From positions 328,501 to 392,500 of the forward strand of contig NZ_UGNV01000001.1 of the NCBI RefSeq assembly GCF_900452395.1: a stretch of DNA of 64,000 nt, in the 5' to 3' direction. The notes beneath the pieces were generated by a model that did not search any database, was not told the DNA's origin, and was given only the letters and a program-made list of their open reading frames with translations. The translations under genes and the position numbers were made by a program. This document shows, piece by piece, positions 1 to 8,544 of this stretch (the stretch's first letter is position 1; the number at the start of each line of letters is the position of its first letter). The stretch comes from Legionella beliardensis (GTDB taxonomy: Bacteria; Pseudomonadota; Gammaproteobacteria; Legionellales; Legionellaceae).

Positions 1-1179
1 CCGATTAAGCAATTTGATGCGTCGGCTTTTCCCACGTATATTGCTGCGGAGGTTAAATCATTTCAAGCTACTTATCAAAAAACCAAGCATAATCGTTTTG
101 CAATGCATTTTACCCATTTTGCTTTAGAAGCAGCTGAACAAGCGTTTCTTGATTCTGGTATTAAGCCTATGGATGCTAATGCTGAGCGTTGGGGTATCGT
201 AACTGGTAGTGGGATGATGACAGCTGAGTTTAACTATTTACAGCGTTTTCAAAAAACTTGTGCAGTTGCTGGTGAAACCGATTGGGAGTTGTTAAACCAA
301 AAAGCAGCCGATTTTTATAGCTTGGCCGATTTTGGTAAAACAACGTCTAATTCAGGCTTATCTTTACTGATTCAACAATTTAATATTCGTGGTTACGCTG
401 CTTCAGTACACACAGCCTGTGCTTCGGGCGGGCAAGCGTTAGGATTAGCGATGCAAGTCATTAAGCGCGGCGATGCAGATTTTATGCTAGCGGGTGGCTT
501 TGATTCAATGATTAACCCTTTAGGGCTATCAAGCTTTTGCTTATTAGGCGCCTTATCAACCTATAATGATACCCCTGCCTCAGCAAGCCGGCCTTTTGAT
601 AAAACGCGTAATGGTTTTGTTTTAGGTGAAGGCGCTGCTTTTTTAATTTTAGAAGAATGGGAAAAGGCAAAAGCACGTGGTGCAAAAATTTATGCGGAAT
701 TGGCTGGAGAGGGTAACTCTTTAAGCTCCTATAGAATTACTGATTCTCACCCCAATGGTGATGGTGCTATTCAAGCGATAGAGCGTGCTTTATATGATGC
801 TGGCGTTGATGCAAGTGACGTGGATTATATTAATGCGCATGGTACATCAACTAAAATGAATGATTTGAGTGAAACAAATGCGATTAAATCTGTTTTTGGT
901 GAGCGAGCTTATCAGTTACCCGTCAGCTCAACAAAAAGTCAAACAGGTCATTTAATTGCTGCTGCGGGTGCTTTAGAAGCGGTGTTATCCGTCTTGTCTA
1001 TCGAGCATCATCAAATTCCAGCGACAGCTAATCTTAAAACACCTGACTCAGAGTGCAATCTAGATTATGTGGTTGATGGGCCTAGGGAAAAATCCTTAGG
1101 TGTAGTCTTGTCCAACTCGTTTGGCTTTGGTGGCTCTAATAGCTGTTTACTATTTAAGCACCCTGAATTAAGAGGATGA
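1..1179 (+). CDS. beta-ketoacyl-ACP synthase II-like (FabF family), 5' end cut by window
   Basis: This is a condensing enzyme that extends an acyl chain on acyl carrier protein with malonyl-ACP. The frame is open from base 1 (PIKQFDASAFPTYIAAEVK), so about 20 N-terminal residues lie outside the window; the first visible ATG at 103 is internal. The catalytic triad is visible: Cys in HTACASGG (codon at 418-420), His in NAHGTSTKMND, and Lys/His in KSQTGHLIAAAGA. The stop at 1177-1179 lies 6 bases before the next gene, so the two are co-transcribed. Because a cysteine-less partner and an LpxL-type acyltransferase follow, I infer a dedicated long-chain elongation system rather than the housekeeping FabF; an aryl-polyene-type cluster is the main alternative. 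Confidence 0.88.
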   Translation, partial: PIKQFDASAFPTYIAAEVKSFQATYQKTKHNRFAMHFTHFALEAAEQAFLDSGIKPMDANAERWGIVTGSGMMTAEFNYLQRFQKTCAVAGETDWELLNQKAADFYSLADFGKTTSNSGLSLLIQQFNIRGYAASVHTACASGGQALGLAMQVIKRGDADFMLAGGFDSMINPLGLSSFCLLGALSTYNDTPASASRPFDKTRNGFVLGEGAAFLILEEWEKAKARGAKIYAELAGEGNSLSSYRITDSHPNGDGAIQAIERALYDAGVDASDVDYINAHGTSTKMNDLSETNAIKSVFGERAYQLPVSSTKSQTGHLIAAAGALEAVLSVLSIEHHQIPATANLKTPDSECNLDYVVDGPREKSLGVVLSNSFGFGGSNSCLLFKHPELRG

Positions 1180-1185
1180 CTTAAG

Positions 1186-2469
1186 ATGAGCAATGAGTAT
1201 GGCAATCGAGTTTTTATTACAGGTTTAAGCGCTTTAACGGCTTGTGGCGATACAGCGCAGTCTACCTGGCAAGCTGTTTTAGCAGGCCAAAGTGGATTAG
1301 GCAAAATTAAGAATTGGGATGTATCTTCTTGGCCTACTAGTATAGGCGGTGAGTTAAAGGATTTTAACCCAGGGCGGCTCTTGCCTGATCGAAAGTTAAT
1401 TAAAGTGATATCACGCCACGATGCGATGGGTATCCATGCAGCAGTACAAGCTGTTGAAGATAGTCAAATTTTAACTTATAGGGATAGCTTACCTAGCGCA
1501 GATGTATTTAATGAAAATACCGCTGTTTATGTTGGCTCGCCGGGTAATAAATATTTCCAACAATATGATTTTTTGCCTCTGTTAGCTAAAACAGACAATA
1601 TGCAGCAATTTGCAAAGCAATTATTTGATGAAGTACATCCAATGTGGCTATTGCGCATCTTACCTAATAATGTTTTAGCTTATACGGGTATTACTTATGG
1701 TTTTAAAGGACCTAATCATAACTTAACTAACCATGCGGTCGGAGGAACTCAAGCTATTCTTGAGGCGTATCATGCCATTAAAAGTGGGCAGGCCGAACGA
1801 GCAGTTGTTGTTGCTTATGATATGGGTATTGAGCCACAGGCACTTTTTTATTATGCTAAACTAGGGGTGGTCAGCGCACAGCATTTAAAGCCATTTGATA
1901 AAGAGCATGATGGTACCATTTTAGCAGAAGGTGCGGCAGCCATCGTTTTAGAAAGCCAGGCAAGCGTACAGGCACGTAATGCCACGTGCTATGGTGAAGT
2001 CTTAGGTGGTAAGGCGACCACTGAAGCAGCAGGCTTATTTTCAATAGCCAATGATGGCAAACCATTGGCTGATTTACTGCATAACACCCTAGAAGAATTG
2101 CACCTAACGCCTAATGATGTAGATTTGTTAGTAGCGCATGGTAATGGCAATAAGAAATCGGATGAGACAGAAGCGTTAGCGATTGAGTCAGTTTTTAATA
2201 AAAAATCAGTACCGGTCACGGCGTTTAAATGGGCTATGGGTCATACATTATGCGCCTCTGGCTTAATTGATGCTGTCTTAACGACGTATGCTTTAAGTAA
2301 CCGCTGTATACCTGGTATAGCGACATTTTCGCAGCCGGCAGCAAGTTGTAGCAACTTAAATCTCAGTGCAACTAAGCGTTTAATGTCAAATAAAAACCAG
2401 ATTGCAATGATGATCAACCGTGGATTTGCTAGTATGAATGCTTGTTTGGTGATTAAGTCCAGTGCATGA
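1186..2469 (+). CDS. ketosynthase-like protein lacking the active-site cysteine (chain-length-factor-like)
   Basis: A full-length FabF/thiolase-fold protein of 427 residues. The two histidine motifs remain (VAHGNGNKKSDETEA and KWAMGHTLCASG). The nucleophile region reads TNHAVGGTQA around residues 181-190, where its neighbour has TACASGGQA, so the cysteine is replaced by alanine or histidine depending on alignment. Such partners form heterodimers with an active ketosynthase and set chain length, or act only as decarboxylases (known for KS-beta/CLF proteins). Its position directly after an intact ketosynthase supports a heterodimer. RBS-like AGAGGA lies 9 bases before the ATG. Its last 8 bases overlap the next gene. 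Confidence 0.82.
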   Translation: MSNEYGNRVFITGLSALTACGDTAQSTWQAVLAGQSGLGKIKNWDVSSWPTSIGGELKDFNPGRLLPDRKLIKVISRHDAMGIHAAVQAVEDSQILTYRDSLPSADVFNENTAVYVGSPGNKYFQQYDFLPLLAKTDNMQQFAKQLFDEVHPMWLLRILPNNVLAYTGITYGFKGPNHNLTNHAVGGTQAILEAYHAIKSGQAERAVVVAYDMGIEPQALFYYAKLGVVSAQHLKPFDKEHDGTILAEGAAAIVLESQASVQARNATCYGEVLGGKATTEAAGLFSIANDGKPLADLLHNTLEELHLTPNDVDLLVAHGNGNKKSDETEALAIESVFNKKSVPVTAFKWAMGHTLCASGLIDAVLTTYALSNRCIPGIATFSQPAASCSNLNLSATKRLMSNKNQIAMMINRGFASMNACLVIKSSA

Positions 2470-3313
2470 CATAGCTGAAAAAATTAGTAAACTACCTGTT
2501 TCGCTGAGCGGCCGTTTATTTTATAACTTATTCCCTTATCGCCGTAGGGTGATTATGAATAATATTAATCAAGTATTTGGTGATAAATTAACGGAGCCGC
2601 AGAAAAAACACTTAGCACGAGCATTTTATTCTCACCTTGCTACGTCTATCAAAGAAACTGTTCTGTTACGTTTTATGAGCGAGAAAACCTTAAAAGAGCA
2701 AGTTGAAGTACGAGGCCATGAGCGACTATTAAATACTATTGCAAAAGGTCGGGGCGTTTTAATTCTAACCGGACATTTTGGTAATTGGGAGTTTGCCCCT
2801 ATTGGGGGTGTTTTGAATTTTAAAGAATTCCAAGGTCAATTTCATTTTATAAGGCGTACTCTGGGAAGTAAAACACTCGAGAAGATTCTATTTCGTCGCT
2901 ATTACCAGGCCGGCTTAAATGTTATTCCTAAGAAAAATTCCCTCCAACAAGTCTGTGATGCCTTAGAGCAAAATCATGCGGTAATTTTCGTGTTAGATCA
3001 GCATGCTTCATTAAAAAATCGCGATGGTATTGCTGTTGAATTTTTTGGCAAAAAAGCAGGAACTTATCGCAGTCTGGCAAGTCTTGCGCGCCATACTGGT
3101 GTGCCTGTGGTACCTGCTGCAGGTTATCGTCTTCCTAATGGGCGCCATCGATTAGAATTTTATGAACCAATTTTCTGGCAAGATTATCCTAGCACCCAAG
3201 AAGCCCTGTATTACAATACATTGGCTTACAATCAAGCCTTAGAGCGTATTATTTTAGCTCATCCAGAACAATGGATGTGGTTGCATAAACGTTGGAAATT
3301 AAAAGATAAATGA
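2462..3313 (+). CDS. LpxL/HtrB-family lipid A acyltransferase (LpxXL-like)
   Basis: An inner-membrane-associated lysophospholipid-type acyltransferase of 283 residues. The catalytic HX4E motif is at H105-E110 (HFGNWE), followed by FIRR and FVLDQHASLKNRDGIAVEFFG, typical of the LpxL family. The start is GTG at 2462, overlapping the upstream gene by 8 bases, which implies translational coupling. It probably transfers the unusual acyl chain made by the two preceding ketosynthase proteins to a lipid acceptor. In rhizobia a cluster with paired FabF proteins and LpxXL adds a very-long-chain fatty acid to lipid A, and Legionella lipid A is also known to carry very long chains; assigning this gene to that role is inference. 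Confidence 0.8.
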   Translation: MHDIAEKISKLPVSLSGRLFYNLFPYRRRVIMNNINQVFGDKLTEPQKKHLARAFYSHLATSIKETVLLRFMSEKTLKEQVEVRGHERLLNTIAKGRGVLILTGHFGNWEFAPIGGVLNFKEFQGQFHFIRRTLGSKTLEKILFRRYYQAGLNVIPKKNSLQQVCDALEQNHAVIFVLDQHASLKNRDGIAVEFFGKKAGTYRSLASLARHTGVPVVPAAGYRLPNGRHRLEFYEPIFWQDYPSTQEALYYNTLAYNQALERIILAHPEQWMWLHKRWKLKDK

Positions 3314-3405
3314 GGCTATATCCTTTACAAATAGGAACTTAGATTACCTATTAAAGTCAGATTAATTTTTTAACAATAAAATCAAAAGAAATTATAGGCA
3401 AGCTC

Positions 3406-4365
3406 ATGTTTTCAAAAATGAATATCGACTCAACCGTAAAAAATATACACCAACAAATCAAGGATTATAATAAGCAATCTGATCCGTCCAATGCAATCAA
3501 GTTTGTCCACGGTAGTAGTTCGGCTATCTTTGCTTTCATTGGAAAAGAAGTAACCGTGCAGCAAAAAAATAGAGAAAGCGTTAATAAAGTCATTCCCAAT
3601 GCCTTAATCCCAACAGGGTTCTTGCGGAAGAGTTACGGTGTTTATCCTGTCAGTGGTGAATTGGAAATTGGTGCTTTTAGTTATGGATCTAGAAAATGTG
3701 CGCTTAATTATCATTATCTATCTGGCGTTAAACCAACATATCAAGGGTTACTTGCGGCCTATAATTCTGCGAAGCTCTCAAACCGTGTACCTTCAGAAGA
3801 AACCATACATGAAACCATTGCTACAACGATTAAATGCATAGATAAGTATCTTTACTTAAGATCATTAAAAATGCTACTTATGCATATGACAAATTTAATG
3901 TTAATCAGTAAAAATAAACAAGAAGCTGAGTTATTTGCTAATCGTTGTATTCACTTACTTAAAAATAAGTACCAGCAATTAAAACTAGAAAATCCCGATA
4001 ATCAGGCCATGGATAAATCGTTTAATAAATATATTTTAAAGTTAGAAGATATTATCTTCGGGGGAGCACTTTCGTTTGCTGGAGATGATACTTTTATCAA
4101 TCATATAAAAAATCAGTATCCATTATTGCTTTGTTCCCATGTTACGCCACTTGATTTTACAGATGGCGTGCCTGATGAACAAATATATTATGGTGAGTTA
4201 AATTTGAATAATATAGACCTAATATTTACTCCTGCTAAGCATATTGATGACCTTAAAGGTAAACTAGAAAAAGCTGGATTAAACGCCATTAAAGTGATGA
4301 GTTTTGAAAGTAGCTCTACTTTAGAAAAGGCTAGTGAAAACTCGTCTGCTTTCTGTATTGCTTAA
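3406..4365 (+). CDS. hypothetical protein, possible effector
   Basis: Unrecognised soluble protein of 319 residues with no signal peptide or membrane segment. The N-terminal third contains KFVHGSSSAIFAFIG, then LIPTGFL and VSGELEIGAFSYG. I weakly associate this 'HG-S-S-A ... P-x-G-E-L ... G' layout with Legionella proteins, but I cannot name a family. The middle (about 130-215) is helical and lysine-rich; the C-terminus SSTLEKASENSSAFCIA is serine/glutamate rich. Transcribed alone, 92 bases after the acyltransferase gene. A second in-frame ATG five codons downstream is an alternative start. Confidence 0.6.
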   Translation: MFSKMNIDSTVKNIHQQIKDYNKQSDPSNAIKFVHGSSSAIFAFIGKEVTVQQKNRESVNKVIPNALIPTGFLRKSYGVYPVSGELEIGAFSYGSRKCALNYHYLSGVKPTYQGLLAAYNSAKLSNRVPSEETIHETIATTIKCIDKYLYLRSLKMLLMHMTNLMLISKNKQEAELFANRCIHLLKNKYQQLKLENPDNQAMDKSFNKYILKLEDIIFGGALSFAGDDTFINHIKNQYPLLLCSHVTPLDFTDGVPDEQIYYGELNLNNIDLIFTPAKHIDDLKGKLEKAGLNAIKVMSFESSSTLEKASENSSAFCIA

Positions 4366-4404
4366 CTTTTCTAGCAACTAGAATGAATAGCGTAATTTTT
4401 ATAT

Positions 4405-4434
4405 TTTGCTCACGATTGCTTATTTATGAGCAAA
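4405..4434. other. hairpin downstream of the 3406-4365 gene
   Basis: Perfect 8-base inverted repeat TTTGCTCA / TGAGCAAA with a 14-base loop, 40 bases after the stop codon. No T-run follows, so it is not a textbook terminator; it may mark the transcript end or be chance in AT-rich DNA. Confidence 0.35.
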
Positions 4435-4512
4435 TAAATCAGGCTTAAATTGGCTTTATTAATAAACATATTGTATACCTTAATATAAGCTTGATTTAAA
4501 ATGTAAAAAATT

Positions 4513-5175
4513 ATGGCAAAGGTTGGCCTCCCTAATTCTATTTATGAACTAGGTAATCTTGTTACCACGCCTCCCTATCTTAAAAGTGAATTATTCCAAT
4601 CAATTATTCATCCTAAGAACTTCATGCGTTTAATTAAGTCAGCAGATGATATAGGTCATTTAGTAGTCAATTTTCCTGAACAGAGAAAGGAACTGTACCA
4701 AATGATCATGCAACCAGAGAATTTTTTACATGTTGTTAAATCAGTAAAGCATGTGACCTATTTAACCATTATCTTGCTTGATAAAAGAGATGAATTATTT
4801 CAATTATTTATTAAATCGAAGCTTTTTACCCTGTTAGTCAAAACAACTAAGGATGTCGATTATTTAAGCAAGCGCTTTCCTGAATATAAAAATCAATTGC
4901 TATCAGTGATGATGAAACCCGATAATTTTCAACGTCTAATTGTAAAAAATACTGATTTACATATTTTGCGGAAATGTTTTCCAGAAAACTCCGTTTTTAA
5001 AAAATCAACCCCTTTAGAGGCATTAAACGAATTAAGAAAAATAGAAAATTCAACCCAAAAGACCTATACGCAAAAAGCCGCAATCGGCATGCTCGTAGAT
5101 ATATTTCCTCCTGAAACAGCGAAAGATAAGCAAGAACAAATGCAAGCTCCTGATAGGCCTAATAAGTCCCCATAA
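4513..5175 (+). CDS. 34-residue helical-repeat protein, possible effector
   Basis: A 220-residue protein built of tandem 34-residue repeats. Units at about residues 8-41, 42-75, 76-109 and 110-143, plus a partial fifth, share a pattern of K-(S/T)-x-x-D-(I/V)-x-x-L, then FPE-x-(R/K)-x-(E/Q)-L, then (M/I)-x-P-(E/D)-N-F-x-x-(L/V)-(I/V). Such solenoids usually mediate protein binding. The spacing is that of TPR/PPR repeats but their signature residues are absent. The C-terminal 60 residues are polar, ending in QEQMQAPDRPNKSP. I associate similar 'FPE ... NF.RLI' repeats with Legionella effector candidates, without being able to name the family. No convincing RBS precedes the ATG. Confidence 0.62.
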   Translation: MAKVGLPNSIYELGNLVTTPPYLKSELFQSIIHPKNFMRLIKSADDIGHLVVNFPEQRKELYQMIMQPENFLHVVKSVKHVTYLTIILLDKRDELFQLFIKSKLFTLLVKTTKDVDYLSKRFPEYKNQLLSVMMKPDNFQRLIVKNTDLHILRKCFPENSVFKKSTPLEALNELRKIENSTQKTYTQKAAIGMLVDIFPPETAKDKQEQMQAPDRPNKSP

Positions 5176-5317
5176 CTTAACTAAATGAATGAGAATAAAC
5201 TTTAATGAGCTACTCTTAACCTCCGTTTGGAGTATTTAGCCCATAGCGGTCAAGCTAAGCAAATAGTTCTCTTAGCACCATAGAAAATACTATGTTTAGA
5301 GTACTTACAGTCTCGCA

Positions 5318-5426
5318 GCAGAGGTAAGTTTGGTCTCTTTTTGGAACGTGGTTGTGCATGGATGCACAACATCGAGCCGCATGGATGGTTTCGGCGCTTC
5401 CAAAAAGGGACCAAATTTATCTCTGC
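5318..5426. repeat. imperfect inverted repeat enclosing a perfect palindrome
   Basis: The arms 5318-5346 and 5398-5426 are 29 bases each and complementary except for about three positions. Inside sits a perfect 9-base hairpin, GTTGTGCAT-GG-ATGCACAAC, at 5351-5370. The short open frames read across this element on both strands are probably artefacts of the repeat. It lies in the 462-base spacer (5176-5637) between convergent genes, where I see no gene. It could be a MITE-like insertion or a transcription barrier. Confidence 0.6.
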
Positions 5427-5479
5427 CTGCCTCAATCTTGACTCTTGGACGCTTAGCCTTACGGCCATGAGTACTAGCC

Positions 5480-5595
5480 CGTGTTTACTTGTCTTTAAGG
5501 CCTTTTCCAAACATGTTATACCCATCCATGTTGCTCGATGAAGGGTATCCATGCCCTTCATCGGTTTGGAAAGGCTTTAAAGACAAGTAAACACG
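5480..5595. repeat. second long inverted repeat with nested hairpin
   Basis: The arms 5480-5512 (33 bases) and 5564-5595 (32 bases) are complementary except for one mismatch and one single-base indel. A perfect 10-base hairpin (CGATGAAGGG / CCCTTCATCG, 5536-5563) fills the loop. It lies about 54 bases after the first inverted repeat and 43 bases before the end of trkH. Two nested palindromes in one spacer suggest mobile repeat units rather than a simple terminator. Confidence 0.6.
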
Positions 5596-5637
5596 AGTTC
5601 CGTTAAATTGGCTAAAATCTGTTTACCAACACAGGAA

Positions 5638-7086
5638 TTATTTTTCCCAAAAATTGCGTGAAAAAAGGACAAGGAGAGAAAAAATTTCTAATCGGCCTGC
5701 AAGCATTGCAAAAATTAATACCCACTTACTTGGTAAATTCAATGCTGCAAAGTTTGAACTAATCGCCCCAATACCTGCTCCAGCATTAGCTAGCGTTGCA
5801 ATAATCGCTGAAAAAGAAGTCGTGAAATCATTACCTAGAGCCATAAAAACGATGACTAAGGCCCAGAATAAAGCAATGAAAACAGAGATAAACCCCCACA
5901 TGGATTGTAAAATGGATTCTGATAATGCATGTTTGCCAAATTTAATGGTAAAGACTGCATTAGGATGTACTAATCGTGCCATTTCGCGTTTACTTTGTTT
6001 AAAAAGCAGTAAGGCACGAATGACTTTAATCCCTCCACTGGTTGACGCAGCACAACCGCCTATTAAGGCCAATAAAATAATTAATAAGGGCACAAATGTA
6101 GGCCAATAGCCAAAAGGCTCAGAAAGAAAGCCGGTAGTCGTTGCAAGTGAGATGACATTAAAGAGGCTTTTGATCAATGTATGATGACTTGCTCTAAAGA
6201 AACCATACATCACTAAGCTTAAAGTAATAATTAAGGTAGCGGCGATAAGGAACGCAATGTAATAACGAAATTCCTCATCTTGCCAATAATGACATAATGT
6301 TTTTTTTCTAAAAGCAATAAAGTGTAGCGCAAAATTAGTGCCACCTAGCAGCATAAAAAAGCAAGCAATGAGCTCAATTCCTTCGCTATGGTAGTAAGCA
6401 AAGCTTGCATCATGCATTGAAAAGCCACCGGTTGAAACAGTCGCAAAACTTTCTCCTAAAGCATCAAACCAGTCCATTCCTGTTGCCCAATAACAAAGCA
6501 TGCATAATAAGGTTAACAATACATAAATGGACCACAGTGCTTTTGCAGTTTGGGCAATACGCGGCGTAAGCTTACTTTCTTTCAGAGGCCCTGGCGTTTC
6601 TGCTTTATAAAGTTGCATGCCACCAACGCCTAACATAGGTAAAATAGCAACTGCTAAAACCACGATACCCATGCCGCCTAAAAATTGTAATTGTTGTCTG
6701 TAAAATAAAAGGGCATTAGGTAAGCCATCTAAGTGAGTAATAATACTGGCGCCTGTCGTTGTAAATCCTGAGACGGCTTCAAAAATGGAGTCGGTAATTG
6801 GATGGCCTTTTAGAGCAAAAACAAAGGGTAATGATGCAAAGAAGCAGACCACAAACCAAAATAAGACCACAATCAAAAAGCCATCCCTTATTTTTAACTC
6901 ATGATTCTCATGCCTAAATAAAAAAGAAAAAAAAGCACCTATGCCAAAGGTACAAGTAAATGCTGCAAGGAAAGGAATCCAGAACTGTTCATGGAATATA
7001 AAATTAAAAAGAAGGGGGGTTAGCATACTGAAGCTAAACATCATAAGAAGTAAGCCCAGTAGGCGAAAAATGGTCTTAAGCTGCAT
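5638..7086 (-). CDS. trkH: Trk potassium uptake channel subunit TrkH
   Basis: Inner-membrane potassium channel of 482 residues, the normal length for TrkH. The four selectivity-filter loops are visible in order: SGFTTTGAS, TVSTGGFS, ATTTGFLS and ANAGAGIGA, between hydrophobic helices along the whole chain. It works with the cytosolic gating protein TrkA, encoded 81 bases upstream on the same strand, so lptM-dapF-trkA-trkH form one transcription unit. Start ATG begins MQLKTIFRLLG. Confidence 0.95.
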   Translation of the reverse strand: MQLKTIFRLLGLLLMMFSFSMLTPLLFNFIFHEQFWIPFLAAFTCTFGIGAFFSFLFRHENHELKIRDGFLIVVLFWFVVCFFASLPFVFALKGHPITDSIFEAVSGFTTTGASIITHLDGLPNALLFYRQQLQFLGGMGIVVLAVAILPMLGVGGMQLYKAETPGPLKESKLTPRIAQTAKALWSIYVLLTLLCMLCYWATGMDWFDALGESFATVSTGGFSMHDASFAYYHSEGIELIACFFMLLGGTNFALHFIAFRKKTLCHYWQDEEFRYYIAFLIAATLIITLSLVMYGFFRASHHTLIKSLFNVISLATTTGFLSEPFGYWPTFVPLLIILLALIGGCAASTSGGIKVIRALLLFKQSKREMARLVHPNAVFTIKFGKHALSESILQSMWGFISVFIALFWALVIVFMALGNDFTTSFSAIIATLANAGAGIGAISSNFAALNLPSKWVLIFAMLAGRLEIFSLLVLFSRNFWEK

Positions 7087-7167
7087 GATTAATTATGAAA
7101 ATTTAATAGTCATTAAGTCGGGCTTATCATATCTTACTTCCGATGAAGATAAATCAATTATCTTGGG

Positions 7168-8544
7168 TTAACTCATAAAAGTTAGAGTCACTTGGAATAA
7201 TGTTTCAAGTTGGCGCACATAACGCCTTTTTAGCATCAGTAAAATCACATGGTCATTTGATTCAATCACTAATTCTTGAGTTGCTAAGATAGGTTTACCG
7301 TCACGAATGATAGCGGCAATAGAACAGCTAGGTGGTAGTTCTATTTCGGCTAATTTACGGCCCACGACATGTGACGTGTAGTGATCGCCATGGGTAACAA
7401 GCTCAATTGCTTCTGCCTCACCATCTTGTAGACGATGTACTTTAACCATATGGCCGCCTCGAAGTTTCGCTAAGATACAGCCTATAGTGATTAGTTGCGG
7501 TGAAATCGCTTGATCAATGGCACTGTCTTTGATTAATTCAACATACGCATGGCGATTAACCAAGGCCATTGCTTGGCGCACGCCCAAACGTTTAGCTTGC
7601 AGACAAGACATAATATTAGCTTCATCATCGTCAGTGACTGCACAAAAAACATCTGTAAATTCAATATTTTCGTTAATTAATAAATCGCAATCAGCTATGT
7701 CGCCCTGCAAGACAGTGCCTTTATTTAATTGTGATGCTAAATCCATGGTACGGTTTATATTGTGGTCAATGACTTTAATGCGGTAATTTGTTTCCAGCGT
7801 TTGTGCAAGCTGCGAGCCAATATGGCCACCGCCAGCAATGATAATTCGTCGATTAGGTGGAGCATAACAGCCTAAAACGACCATCAGATGCTGAATAGCT
7901 TGTGGTGGTGCAATAAATAAAACTAAATCATCATCCAATAATATAGTTTCAGGAGTTGGTTCAATGGTTGAGTTATCACGGAAGATAGTCAGGATACGAA
8001 AATCAATGTGGTTTAACTTTTGTTGTAACTCAGCCAATGTTTTGCCAGTTACGTGACCCTGCGGCGTCAGCTTAATCGTTATCATTAATAACTGGCCTTC
8101 ATCAAAATCAAAAACTTGGGTAGCGCCTGGGTAATCGATGAGGCTTTGAATATGCTCGGTAATCAGCTTTTCTGGGCTGATACAAACATCGACTGGAACA
8201 TGATCTTTATGAAAAAGCTCTGGGTATTTGTAGTAATGTTGGGAGCGAATACGGGCTATTTTCATTGGAGTTCGAAATAAACTGTAAGCGATTTGACAGC
8301 CCATCATGTTAATTTCATCGCTATTTGTTACAGCAATTAACATGTCTGCTTGTTCTATACCTGCTTCAATTAAGACACTAGGATGGGCGCCAGAGCCATG
8401 CACTGTTTGAATATCTATACGGTGGCCTAAATCCCGTAATCTATTTTCATTTAAGTCAACTAAAGTAATGTCGTTTTCTTCGCGCGCGAGATTACGTGCT
8501 AACGTGCCACCTACCTGTCCTGCACCAAGGATAACTATGCGCAT
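7168..8544 (-). CDS. trkA: Trk potassium uptake regulatory subunit TrkA
   Basis: Peripheral cytoplasmic ring that gates TrkH in response to nucleotide (NAD(H)/ATP). There are two RCK-N Rossmann modules: GAGQVGGTLARNLA at about residue 7 and GGGHIGSQLAQTLE at about residue 238. Each is followed by a RCK-C module, giving the usual length of 458. Its start overlaps the end of dapF by 10 bases, so translation is likely coupled. Confidence 0.95.
   Translation of the reverse strand: MRIVILGAGQVGGTLARNLAREENDITLVDLNENRLRDLGHRIDIQTVHGSGAHPSVLIEAGIEQADMLIAVTNSDEINMMGCQIAYSLFRTPMKIARIRSQHYYKYPELFHKDHVPVDVCISPEKLITEHIQSLIDYPGATQVFDFDEGQLLMITIKLTPQGHVTGKTLAELQQKLNHIDFRILTIFRDNSTIEPTPETILLDDDLVLFIAPPQAIQHLMVVLGCYAPPNRRIIIAGGGHIGSQLAQTLETNYRIKVIDHNINRTMDLASQLNKGTVLQGDIADCDLLINENIEFTDVFCAVTDDDEANIMSCLQAKRLGVRQAMALVNRHAYVELIKDSAIDQAISPQLITIGCILAKLRGGHMVKVHRLQDGEAEAIELVTHGDHYTSHVVGRKLAEIELPPSCSIAAIIRDGKPILATQELVIESNDHVILLMLKRRYVRQLETLFQVTLTFMS

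Noticed and set aside
4513..5175. TPR or PPR assignment for the 34-residue repeats
   Set aside because: Length fits but the conserved small/large residue positions of TPR and PPR are absent.
5250..5561. Open frames on both strands in the spacer before trkH
   Set aside because: They are translations of the inverted repeats; no SD and no family resemblance.
5654..6109. 151-codon frame antisense to trkH
   Set aside because: It is a shadow of a clear trkH gene.
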